From positions 52,811,936-52,875,935 of the forward strand of contig CM077016.1 of NCBI GenBank assembly GCA_039090855.1: a DNA stretch of 64,000 bases. Direction: 5' to 3'. The translations under genes were made by a program, and so were the position numbers. A model generated the notes under the pieces. The model saw only the letters and a list, made by a program, of their open reading frames with translations. It searched no databases and was not told the DNA's origin. This DNA comes from Macrothele yani (lineage: Eukaryota; Arthropoda; Arachnida; Araneae; Macrothelidae). Shown here piece after piece: positions 10,088-19,138 of this stretch. Every line of letters begins with the position of its first letter. The first letter of the stretch is position 1.

Positions 10088-10454
10088 CATCTCACTGCAG
10101 TTATCCTCCATCCCCCAACCTACACAACACACACACTTGCTCGGGGTCGAATCTTTTTTATTGTCAACAAGCTCCAAAATGGTTTCATCATCTTAATATC
10201 TACAGATTGACAAAAATACGGCGAGTGCCTCTCCTTGCCTTTGTGATTACGTCCTGGGCTATGTCATGGAATTAAGTAAAGCCAAATGAAGATTGTGAAT
10301 AGAAACAGTTAAACACACCAGGAAATCGGGGAACACTACTTTTTACTTTCTTTACCATTGCGATAAAAAGAATGGGTCGACTTGGCTCTGCCCAGCCAGT
10401 TGCTTTGTTCTCTAACCTAAAAAAAGGCCCAACCCGTCCCGTGCAGACCTCTTA
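9624..10454. mobile_element. Second hAT-type MITE family
   Basis: Left end TAGAGGTCTGCACGGGC and right end CCCGTGCAGACCTCTTA are near-perfect inverted repeats. Flanking 8-bp duplications GTCAGAGC (9616-9623) and GTCAGAAC (10455-10462) differ at one base. It contains a CA microsatellite and no transposase. It differs in terminal and internal sequence from the MITE at 7831. Confidence 0.82.
10051..10085. repeat. CA dinucleotide microsatellite
   Basis: About 17 CA units inside the hAT-type MITE. Confidence 0.97.
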
Positions 10455-10462
10455 GTCAGAAC

Positions 10463-10803
10463 ATAGCCCACTGAAAAGAAGAGGCCCTTAAACGATTTAG
10501 TCATGTGACCAAAAAGGTCGCAGCTTCCCTGCTCAGAACTGCACGTGAAGTCGTGAACGCCATTCTGTTAGTGTGTTGCTGTAAAGTTGTTCATATTTTA
10601 TTATTTTTATTTATTATTGTTTTTTTTTTCAAAAAAAAACGAATTAACCCTCATAATAACATATAATGTTCATTTACCACTGCAACAGAAGAAAATATTA
10701 TAGCGTTTTTGGAGAAAAAAAAAAGATGTTTTTTCTTCTACCCGCTGGTTTCTGCTGTTACAACATGCAAAGTTTAGTTATATATTAATATAACGTGCAA
10801 AGT
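10463..10803. other. Spacer with a short diverged repeat
   Basis: 10463-10515 (CATAGCCCACTG, AAGAGGCCCTTAAACG, CATGTGACC) matches, inverted, the stretch around 15735-15795. The rest is AT-rich with T- and A-runs and shows nothing recognisable. Confidence 0.55.
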
Positions 10804-12470
10804 TTAATTATATCATCATCATCATTGTCAACCATTATCAATCCACTGCTGGACGAAGGTCTCCCCAAGTTTCCTCCACAACGGTCTGTCTTGTGCCAGT
10901 CTCCTCCATGTCACCCCTGCATACTTTCGAATTTCATCCACCCATCTCCCATGTGGTCTTTTTCTGGGTCTTTTCCTGTCCCTTGGAATCCAATCTGAAA
11001 TTTCGGCTGTCCATCGATGGTCTGTCCTTCTGACAGTATGTCCAGCCCATTGCCATTTCAGGGATTTAACTCTGATCATGATGTCTTCCACTCTTGTCAT
11101 TTTTCGGATCCACGAGTTCCTCTTCTTATCTCTCCTGGTTACACCAAGCATGCACCTCTCCATGCTACTTTGAGTTGTCTGCAGCCTTTGTATGTCTCTT
11201 TTAGTTAAGGTCCACGTCTCTGCACCATACGTAAGCACTGGAAGGATGCATTGATCAAACACTTTTCTTTTAAGACATAATGGCATATTGCTCTTGAAAA
11301 TTATGCTGTTTCTTCCATATCTCTCCCGGCAAGTTTTGTACGCCGATTAATTTCTTCATCAATGTGACCCTCACTTGATATCTGCTGTATAAGATAAACG
11401 TACGTGTCTGTTATCTCCAGCTTTTCGCCATCAATCGATAAATCTTCATTTTTTGTAAAAGCATTGAACATCACTTTTGTCTTCTGAAAGTTCATTTTTA
11501 ATCCCACTTCTTTACTCTTGTCAGCAAGTTCCTGGATCATACTCTGCAGCTCTGATGGGGTAGTTGCAAAAATGACTACGTCATCAGCAAAACGAAGGTG
11601 GGTTAGATAATCTCCATTAATCTTTATTCCTTTGTTTTCCCAGTGCAGTGATTGAAAGACATTTTCCAATGTAGCATTAAAGAGCTTCGGAGATATGGTG
11701 TCACCTTGTCTCACTCCCTTTCCGATTTTTATGTGTGTTGTACTTTCAAACAGCCGAATCTTTGCACTTGCATTTTCGTAGATGTTATTAATAATATTAA
11801 TGTATGCATCTTCAATACCGCAGGATTTCAGAGCCATTGTAACTGCTGATGGTTTCACCGAATCAAAGGCTTTTTCATAATCGATAAAAGCCATGCACAA
11901 TGGAAGTTCATGTTCCCTCGCTCTTTCAATTAGTTCTCTCAATACGTGGATATGATCTATTGTGCTGTAGCCACTCCTGAATCCAGCTTGTTCTCTCGGT
12001 TGAGCTATGTCCAGCGTTACCTTCAAGCGGTGTGAAAGAACTTTAGTGAAGATTTTATAAACCACTGATAGGAGGCTGATAGGTCTGTAGTTCCTGAGAT
12101 CCTCAATGTCACCTTTTTTTTGTAGCAGGATCATTGTAGCGTTGTTCCAATCCTCAGGAATCTTCCCTTCATTAAGGCATCGAGTGAAAATTTGGGCGAG
12201 TACTGTTTCGATTTCTCCACTTGCTTCTTGTATGATGTCTACAGTAATTCCATCTTCTCCTGGAGCTTTTCCCCGCTTCATGTTCTTGATTGCATGTGCA
12301 ACTTCTGCTGGGAGGACTGGAGCAACTCTGGTACGGGTACCTTTCATGATGTCTGGAATACATGTATCATCCCTTTCATATAATTTAGAGCAGAAATCTT
12401 TCACTCTTGTCAAAATTTCACCTCTATTTCTTGTTACAGAATATAACGAAGTACATTTCTCCGTCGTTTT

Positions 12471-12543
12471 TATCCGCGCCGGGGTTCGAACCCGGATCCC
12501 CTCATTCCGGAATAAGTCACTCTACCAATTGAGCTACGCGGAC
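12471..12543 (-). ncRNA. tRNA-like sequence in the outer TRIM repeat
   Basis: 73 nt: acceptor GTCCGCG pairs with CGCGGAT, and the D-arm (GCTC/GAGT) and T-arm (CCGGG/CCCGG) pair. A box TAGCTCAATTGG, B box GGTTCGAACCC. The anticodon stem CTTAT/ATGAG pairs but leaves a six-base loop (TCCGGA), so I do not call it a functional tRNA. Confidence 0.75.
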
Positions 12544-12787
12544 GTTTTATTATGATTCCTATCTGCCTTTATGTCGTGTGCGTCCTTCTGGCAGGTACGT
12601 CACATCTCCTGGTACGTTACATCATCTCCTCCTTATTTTATTTATTTATTTTTTTTCGAAGTGCTGCTCTTATTTTTCCTATCTCGCGGTGTGGAAATAA
12701 CATCACACCATTGCGAGATTGTGAACGGTCGGGTCATCCGGATAGTTCGGGCGCCATTATAACGAAGTAAATTTCTCCGTCATTTTT

Positions 12788-12860
12788 GGTCTACGCCGGG
12801 ATTCGAACCCGAGGCCGCTTATTCCGGAACAAGTCGCTCTACCAACTGAGCTACGCAGAC
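12788..12860 (-). ncRNA. tRNA-like sequence in the middle TRIM repeat
   Basis: Same cloverleaf as the neighbouring copies but with paired changes. The acceptor is GTCTGCG/CGTAGAC, so a C-G pair became T-A. The D-stem is GCTC/GAGC and the anticodon stem CTTGT/ATAAG. Pairing is kept while the sequence differs. Confidence 0.72.
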
Positions 12861-13143
12861 GTCTATTCTGATTCCTATCTGCCTTTATGTCGTGTGCGTC
12901 CTGCTGGCAGGTACGTCACATCTCCCCCCGAAAGAGGGCCGGGGGCATGGCCCACGGGTCAGCCGTGACCATGAATCGTTGCAGGCAGCCATCCACTGTA
13001 GAACGTGCACTTGAGAACTCCCAGTCAATCTGCTGTGTGGAATGCAACATCACACATTTTTATTTTTCGAAGCGCTGGAGAAGGAATTCTCTGATTTTTC
13101 CTGTCTCGCGGTGTGGAAATAACATCACACCAATGCGAGATTT

Positions 13144-13216
13144 TATCCGCGCCGGGGTTCGAACCCGGATCCCCTCATTCCGGAATAAGTCACTCTACCA
13201 ATTGAGCTACGCGGAC
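13144..13216 (-). ncRNA. tRNA-like sequence in the third TRIM repeat
   Basis: Identical by eye to the unit at 12471-12543. The internal sequence is fused directly to its 3' side by deletion. Confidence 0.75.
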
Positions 13217-14862
13217 GTTTTATTATGATTCCTATCTGCCTTTATGTCGTGTGCGTCCTTCTGGCAGGTACGTCACATCTCCTGGTACGTTACAAGAACC
13301 ATCTTCTTTTCTCAGTGCCATAATCTGTTTTCTTCCCTTACTGAGATGTTCCTTTGCTATCTTTAGGCTTTGGTTGTTTTCAATTGCTTTCCTCACTAGT
13401 TCACAGTTGAATTTCCTTACGTCTTCAGTGATACTTTTTCGTACTGTCTTGCATAGCTCTATATATTCCACTTTGGAAGTCACATCTTCTTTAGTTGTCC
13501 TCATCTCTCTTCTTTTTTGCATCAACATTTTGGTTTTTCCTGATAATTTGTTCACATGCAATTTGTTCTTAGACCCAGCTAATTTTGTTGCTGTTTCCAT
13601 AAGAGCTTTGGTTACTTTTCTGTTAACTTCAGAAATATCCACTTCTTCCGATGTTAGGCCTTCTAAAGCAGAGAATCTGTTCTTCAGTTCCAATTTGAAG
13701 GTATTATGGTGTTTTTTAAGGTTGGTTATGTCAATACATTTGTTTGTCTTATGAGCTTGTTACGTTCGAGTTTAGTGTTGAGGTGCATCTTACATCTCAC
13801 CAATCTATGGTCACTACCTGTGTTGAACTTGTTTAGTACACTGCAGTCTTCTATGACGAATTTTTTGTTACACATAATAAAATCAATTTCACTTGTCGTC
13901 CCATTTGGATGTCTCCATGTCCATTTCCTGTGTGGCTTTTTCTTGAAAAAGGAGTTCAAGATGAAAAACCCTTCTGCCTCTGCAAACTCAACGAGAGTAT
14001 TTCCACGCTGGTTTCTGTTGCCGTGACCGAATTTACCTACTGAAGTTTCATTCTGTTGCTGCTGCCCTATTTTTGCATTGAAATCTCCCATAATTATTAT
14101 CAAGTGTTGCTTACCTTTATTATTTAGATGAGGAATTTCCTCATAAAATTCTTCAATTTCTTCTTCAGGATGACTTATGGTGGGTGCATAAGTTTGAATA
14201 ATCTGAGCCTGGAATCTTCTCGAGAGTTGGATAACGAGTCGTGCAGCTCTGTCAGAGGAACTTTCAACTTCTACAACTTTATCCTTCAGTTTCTTGTTTA
14301 TTATAAATCCAACACTACTAGTTCTGCCAGTATCTGTCCCACGATAGTAGAAGAGATGTCCACTTTTCAATTCAATGAGATCTTCTCCTTTTCTCCTAAC
14401 CTCACTTAGCCCGACGATGTCCCACTTGATCCTTTGTAGTTCCTCTTCCAATTCAAGAAGCCTTGAATCAGAAGATAGGGAGCGTCCATTATACGTAGCC
14501 AAGGTCAGCATCAGATGGCAGCCTAGTCCGGTCCTCCGGGGATTCTTAGCACCCTCTGCCTTCATGTCCCACTGGCCGCTGCCTTGGCCAGGTACATTCC
14601 AGCTGCCGGAGACTGAGGGCCAAGATTTAAGTTGTGAAGTCATTTTGGAGGGGTTTGGCCATAACTCACCACGCTGGCCAAGCGGGTTGGTGAGTGTGGG
14701 ATAGCATTTCCTCTAATCCCGATGGTATAGTTATACCGCTATTGGCGGTCGTCAGAGCCCCTTTAGGGGGAACAGGATGCACCACGAGAAGGCGGGGTTG
14801 ACATTTGTCAAGGAGAGGCTGTGATGTTACACATCACCTGACCTTACATCTCTTAATTATAT

Positions 14863-15640
14863 ATACATTGAAAAAAGAATTTGTTATGCATATGTTTTAT
14901 TGGTAAAACTATCTCATTCGTTTAACGGTTTAGGATTTCCTAAAGATGTATACATCTTACCGAAATGTTTATTTGCACTGCTTTTGTTTTCTTTAATGGT
15001 AGATTTACTAAATGCCGTAAGTTCAAACGACAAAAGTCCTCCCTTCCAAAAAATAACGACAGTAAAATAAAATCAGAAAATATGTTCAAGTCAAACAAAA
15101 GAAATGCAAAAAGTACTTTAAAGTATTCTTCCTTGAGTAACCCATGAATAAGGAACACACTGGCACCGCACACCGGCAATGTTAACATTACGATTATAGG
15201 CCAGAACCAAAAAACTGACGCCGGAACCTGTGGAATACCGGCGGAGCAAAGTCCTTCAGTAAAAATAGAAGGAAATTGAAAAAAGTTCCGCAAAAATCCA
15301 ACAAAGAGTTCACCAGGACCGAAACAAAAATTCTAAACAAGCTGCCATATTGGAATCGATGCAGACGTCCAATATGCCATCAAAAACATCAAAATATTCG
15401 CATTTCGTGCCACAACGTTTTTAGTAATTTGTCAACAAAACAGCACCACATATTTTTATAAAATTCTAAGCCAAAACTTCGCTAATATTTTGTCAGTTTC
15501 GTTTAAACATTAGCATTTCCTTCATTTTGTGTAAAATTTTCAAAGTAATATATATGTGAACTAAATGTTAGCACATTTAATTTATATGGCAACACAGCCT
15601 TCGAAGTTTCCATCAGCGCGCGCTTTATGAAATTCTCTCG
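14863..15640. other. Unassigned AT-rich spacer
   Basis: Only short frames and no domain signature. The overlapping frames at 14940-15293 look incidental. Confidence 0.45.
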
Positions 15641-15947
15641 CTACTCTGTCACCCTTCATTTTCAGAACATTACTGATAACTGAGACGACGCGCACACTGT
15701 AGCTGGGAGCTGGGATTCAGTTGGTCACATGACCTCAGTGACAGCCGTTCGTTTCAGGGCCTCTTCTTTCCAGTGGGCTATGTCTCAGAAAATATGGCGT
15801 GTGTATGTGTCGGACAAGAACAGACCAATATATAATGTTTGAGCAGCAGCAGTATGTGGAGATGGTGGAAGTAGGATGTTAATTTTTGAAAAGACATTGT
15901 TTAGTTAAAGTTATGTCTATTTAAAAGCTGAGTGTTGTGCTGGCATA

Positions 15948-17063
15948 CAATATATTGACAAAAGTCACCGGACACCTAGAAGAGAAACACAACATAGCAT
16001 TTATTGACATACATTAGTACGGTGTCGGTCCACCCACTGGCCTTAATGCATGCACTGACCCTTCGAGACATGCTTTCGACAAGGCTTTGGAACACAGCGA
16101 TAGGTATGCGCTTCCATTCAGTACATAATGCTGCCCCTAGCTGTTGCTTATTAGTTGGCCTTAGTTCCAAACTTCTTTTGCGGTGCTCTAATTCATCCCA
16201 TAGGTGCTCTATGGGATTAAGATCAGTGGCTCTGTGCTGGCCAGTCCACACACGATATGGAATTATCGTCAAACCACGCCGTAACATTCGTTGCTTTATA
16301 GCTCGGTGCATTATCCTGCTGGTACCAACAAGGCTCAGTTCCATAGTATTCCACAAAGTTGGTAGGGCATAATTGTCCAGAATATCGAGGTAGACGTGCT
16401 GGTTAACAGGTTTGTCCACGGAACCAATGGCCCGGGACCATACCATGAAAAACATCCATACACGAGTACACTGCCAGCTCCAAACCTGACCGTAGGAACA
16501 GTACACGGTAAATAGCGTTCCCCCTGCTGCCGCCATACCCACACACGGCCATCAGCCTGATGGGTCGTGTACCTGGATTCATTAGTCCACAGGACCCGTT
16601 TCCTTTTATCTACGGTCCACGATAAACGTTCTTTACACCATGCTACACGTACCATGCACCTGTACACTGAAGTCTTGTGCAGTACTCCATCGATTAGCTG
16701 TAACGACTCTCCTGAGGTTTCGACGTCTTCTATCACTAATTTTCTTTGGTCTGTCGGTAGGTTTTGGTGCTTCAACGACGGAGTGTCTTCCACTTCTTTG
16801 GTACATCCAAAACAGTTGACTTGGGTATGTTTAAACGACTCTCGGTTTCTCTTATGGACAACACACTAATATAACACCCAACAATATTTCCTTTCTCAAA
16901 ATCAGTTCAGTGATATTTTCACTCAACCTCACAGCGCGATGTGATCGCGGTCAGCTGCAGGCTTGTTTATATACCGTTTGCAGCTGTACCGCGGATCTGA
17001 ACAACGCAGCGGATCCGTTCATTTGCTTTTCAATGGTGTTCGATGACTTTTGTCAACATAGTG
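15948..17063 (-). mobile_element. Tc1-like transposon, copy C
   Basis: TA duplications at 15946-15947 and 17064-17065. Ends CAATATATTGACAAAAGTCA and, on the right, TGACTTTTGTCAACATAGTG. 1116 bp, same family as copies A and B, shortened in the N-terminal half. Confidence 0.9.
16014..16916 (-). pseudogene. Tc1-type transposase, copy C, broken
   Basis: The start codon position near 16916 reads ATATCA where copies A and B have ATG. Part of the helix-turn-helix region is lost near 16780-16830. The catalytic Asp region (LWTNESRYTTHQADGRVWVW) is at about 16520-16590, with Asn in place of the first catalytic Asp. The C-terminal third is well kept: LNPIEHLWDELEHRKRSLEL at about 16190-16235 supplies the catalytic Glu, followed by a helical C-terminus to 16014. 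Several frame changes make it inactive. Confidence 0.87.
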
Positions 17064-17214
17064 TATATATATTTAGCGTTAAGAGTTCTACCGCTTATTG
17101 TTATTTAGTTTTGAAGTTTACTGCTCGTCTGACACGTGTGACGTTCGAGTTAAAGTGTTCTGTTCTTTTGGAACGTTACTGTTCAAGGCTCTGTTGACAG
17201 AATAAAGGAATCAA

Positions 17215-17728
17215 TCTGTAAGTAACCTTTTCTTGACGTTTTCTTGGAAGACTCGTGTTTCACTGTAGGTGAAGCTGTTGAGAAATTATTTATGTAGTGT
17301 TGGCACAGCCATATCTTCACGAACATTACAGCTTTCCTAGGTAAACGACTCACACGTACCAGGCCTTCCACATGGTGCAACATGAAATGAGATTCATTGG
17401 ACCAGCCGACCTTCTTCCAATCATTCAAGGTCTAGTTTTGATGCTCACGTGCCCACTGTATGCGCTTTCAACGGTTAACCGAGGTTAGCATGGGCACTCG
17501 GAGCTGCATGCGGCTACGCAACTCCATTTTCAGCAGGGTTGGATGTACTGTGTGTTGTGACACATTACTCCCGTCATTAGCATTCAAATTACCAGAGAGT
17601 TATGCCACAGAATTCCTTTTTTTTTTGGCTCGTACCATACGCGATAGCTTTTGCTCATCTCTAGCATCGGTGAGCAGTTGTCAACCCACATCTTGCCGTC
17701 GGTTCATGGGTTTCCTTTCTCGGACCGT
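17215..17728 (-). pseudogene. Relic of a second Tc1 family (catalytic part)
   Basis: On the minus strand the frames give NVSQHTVHPTLLKMELRSRM (second helix-turn-helix), RIQWAREHQN, then LNDWKKVGWSNESHFMLHHV and EGLVRVSRLP, the first-Asp region, with Asn replacing Asp in WSNES. In-frame stops occur (for example within the QN-to-TL linker). This family is unlike copies A-C. Its N-terminal helix-turn-helix continues directly into the 82-bp tandem array to the right. The part encoding the second Asp and the Glu is missing, so the relic is truncated at about 17215. Confidence 0.78.
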
Positions 17729-18155
17729 TTTTTGAATGTACTATCCACGACTGACCGTGACCACCCCACAAGCCTTGCCGTCTCGGAAATTCCCTGAACC
17801 CTCGGACCACTTTTTGAACGCACTACCCACAGCTGACCGTGAGCACCCCACAAGCCTTGCCATCTCGGAAATACCCTGAACCCTCGGACCACTTTTTGAA
17901 TGTACTACCCACAGCTGACCGTGAGCACCCCACAAGCCTTGCCGTCTCGGAAACAACCTGAACACTTGGACCACTTTTTGAATGTATTATCCACGGCTGA
18001 TCGTGAGTATCCCACAAGCCTTGCCGTCCCGGAAATGCCCTGAACCCTCGGACCACTTTTTGAATGTATTGTCCACGTGTAACGTACCAGGAGATGTGAC
18101 GTACCTGCCAGAAGGACGCACACGACATAAAGGCAGATAGGAATCAGAATAAAAC

Positions 18156-18228
18156 GTCCGCGTAGCTCAATTGGTAGAGTGACTTATTCCGGAATGAGGG
18201 GATCCGGGTTCGAATCCTGGCGTGGACA
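18156..18228 (+). ncRNA. tRNA-like sequence in the left LTR
   Basis: Acceptor GTCCGCG/CGTGGAC, D-arm, T-arm (CCGGG/CCTGG) and a paired anticodon stem with a six-base loop. A box TAGCTCAATTGG, B box GGGTTCGAATCC. From here to 18576 the plus strand has no run of four T, the usual Pol III stop. Confidence 0.75.
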
Positions 18229-18258
18229 GAAATGACGGAGAAATTTACTTCGTTATAA

Positions 18259-18270
18259 TGGCGCCCGAAC
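18259..18270 (+). promoter_or_regulatory. Primer-binding site of the TRIM element
   Basis: TGGCGCCCGAAC, one base downstream of the left LTR. It matches the first 12 bases of the standard lysine-tRNA primer site. The same 12 bases occur at the same place in the copy at 12442-13294. Confidence 0.82.
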
Positions 18271-18368
18271 TATCCGGATGACCCGACCGTTCAAAATCTA
18301 TCAATGGTGTGATGTTAGCTCCACACCGCGAGATAGGAAAAATAAGAGTATCCCTTCTCCAGCACTTC

Positions 18369-18393
18369 GAAAAAAAAAAAAGGGGGGGGGAGA
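18369..18393 (+). promoter_or_regulatory. Polypurine tract of the TRIM element
   Basis: G, twelve A, nine G, then AGA, all purine, ending three bases before the right LTR. This is the expected position for plus-strand priming. Confidence 0.8.
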
Positions 18394-18474
18394 TGATGTA
18401 ACGTACCAGGCGATGTGACGTACCTGCCAGAAGGACGCACACGACATAAAAGCAGATAGGAATCAGAATAAAAC

Positions 18475-18547
18475 GTCCGCGTAGCTCAATTGGTAGAGCA
18501 ACTTATTCCGGAGTGAGGGGACCCGGATTCGAATCCTGGCGCAGATA
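18475..18547 (+). ncRNA. tRNA-like sequence in the right LTR
   Basis: Same 73-nt unit. About eight of the ten differences between the two LTRs fall here. One acceptor pair and one T-stem pair are lost. Confidence 0.72.
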
Positions 18548-19138
18548 GAAATGACGGAGAAATTTACTTCGTTATACACGGCTGACCGTGAATATCCCAC
18601 AAGCCTTACCATCTCGGAAATGCCCTAAACCCTCGGACCACTTTTTGAATGTACTATCCACGGCTGACCGTAAGCACTCCACAAGCCTTGCCGTCTCGGA
18701 AATACCCTGCACCCTCGGACCACTCTTTGAATGTATTGTCCACGGCTGATCGTGAGTATCCCACAAGCCTTGCCGTCTCGGAAATACCCTGAACCCTCGG
18801 ACCACTTTTTGAATGTGTTGTCCATGGCTGATCGTGAGTATCCCACAAGCCTTGCCATCTCGTAAATGCCCTGAACCCTCGGACCACTTTTTGAATGTAA
18901 TATCCACGGCTGACCGTGAGCACCCCACAAGCCTTGCCGTCTCGGAAATGCCCTGAACCCTCGGACCACTTTTTGAATGTACTATCCATGGCTGACCATA
19001 AGCACCCCACAAGCCTTGCCCACTCGGAAATACCCTGAACCCTCGGACCACTTTTTGAATGTATTGTCCACGGCTGATCGTGAGTATCATACAAGCCTTG
19101 CCGTCTCGGAAATACCCTAAACCAGTTGTCTGGCCACT

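Larger units (their letters stand above)
12442..13294 (-). mobile_element. Tandem TRIM-like LTR element (three terminal repeats) inside RTE copy 1
   Basis: An 853-bp insertion flanked by the 4-bp duplication AGAA (12438-12441 and 13295-13298). On the minus strand it is LTR, internal, LTR, internal, LTR. The outer left repeat is 12442-12621 (180 bp, ends TATAACG and CGTTACA as written). The middle repeat starts at 12758 and is joined by a short deletion (near 12928) to the C-rich complement of the polypurine tract. The right repeat ends at 13294 and its internal side is joined by a deletion near 13140. The primer-site complement GTTCGGGCGCCA lies at 12745-12756, one base from the middle repeat. 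Each repeat contains a tRNA-like unit. The interval 12930-13060 carries internal sequence not present in the copy at 18078. Confidence 0.85.
10828..14643 (-). pseudogene. RTE endonuclease-reverse transcriptase, copy 1, broken
   Basis: This copy is the only one with the N-terminal part of the APE-type endonuclease (LATYNGRSLSSDSRL at the start, GDFNAKIG, SDHRLV; 14643-13726). That is where the target-nicking activity would reside. The linker region (13232-13693) follows. The reverse transcriptase comes after the TRIM insertion: NYRPISLLSVVYKIF, the catalytic FIDYEKAFDS and LRFADDVVIFA (FADD in place of YADD), 12413-11301. The C-terminal domain (10828-11286) ends QQWIDNG. Breaks are the TRIM insertion at 12442-13294, a frame change near 13726 and one near 11290-11310, where copies 2 and 3 read on. 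About 1,000 residues would be expected. Confidence 0.9.
10814..14852 (-). mobile_element. RTE-type LINE, copy 1, full length, with nested TRIM array
   Basis: A non-LTR retrotransposon on the minus strand. The 10-bp duplication TTAATTATAT flanks it (10804-10813 and 14853-14862). Its 3' end (left) is a short ATC/GAT repeat, typical of RTE-clade elements. Its 5' end includes about 200 bp of untranslated sequence (14645-14852) missing from the other two copies. Without the 857-bp insertion (element plus duplication), the element is about 3.2 kb, the normal RTE size. Confidence 0.9.
18078..18576 (+). mobile_element. TRIM-like miniature LTR retroelement with tRNA-like LTRs
   Basis: 499 bp. Two 180-bp direct terminal repeats (18078-18257 and 18397-18576; about ten differences by eye) start TGTAACG and end CGTTATA. 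The target duplication CACG (18074-18077 and 18577-18580) is exact. The 139-bp interior starts one base after the left repeat with TGGCGCCCGAAC, the primer-site sequence complementary to the 3' end of lysine tRNA. It ends with a polypurine tract just before the right repeat. No coding capacity, so it must use another element's enzymes. It lies in unit five of the 82-bp array. Confidence 0.88.
17729..19125 (-). repeat. 82-bp tandem array made from a transposase helix-turn-helix
   Basis: Eleven units in strict 82-bp register, starting TTTTTGAATGTA at 17729, 17811, 17893, 17975, 18057, then 18642, 18724, 18806, 18888, 18970 and 19052. The array is split in the fifth unit by the TRIM element at 18078-18576. 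On the minus strand one frame of each unit reads GISETARLVGCSRSAVDSTF, then KKWSEG. This is the helix-turn-helix of the adjacent Tc1 relic. Because 82 is one more than a multiple of three, reading frames rotate each unit and repeat every three units (82 codons). Confidence 0.92.

Noticed and set aside
12106..12555. Plus-strand frames over the RTE copies (also 13251-13754, 48202-48489, 60985-61638)
   Set aside because: They are antisense shadows of the RTE coding frame and recur identically in each copy.
12442..13294. Three SINE copies inserted side by side in the RTE
   Set aside because: Equal 180-bp terminal repeats, the single outer AGAA duplication and the primer site beside a repeat fit a tandem LTR element better.
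18156..18228. A genuine tRNA-Arg gene (CCG lies in the loop)
   Set aside because: A standard seven-base anticodon loop cannot be formed with paired stems. The unit always lies inside a 180-bp terminal repeat, and copies differ.
17729..19125. A real repeat protein encoded by the 82-bp array
   Set aside because: All frames are equally open by cycling, there is no consistent start, and the array is split by a retroelement. The origin from a transposase HTH explains the sequence.
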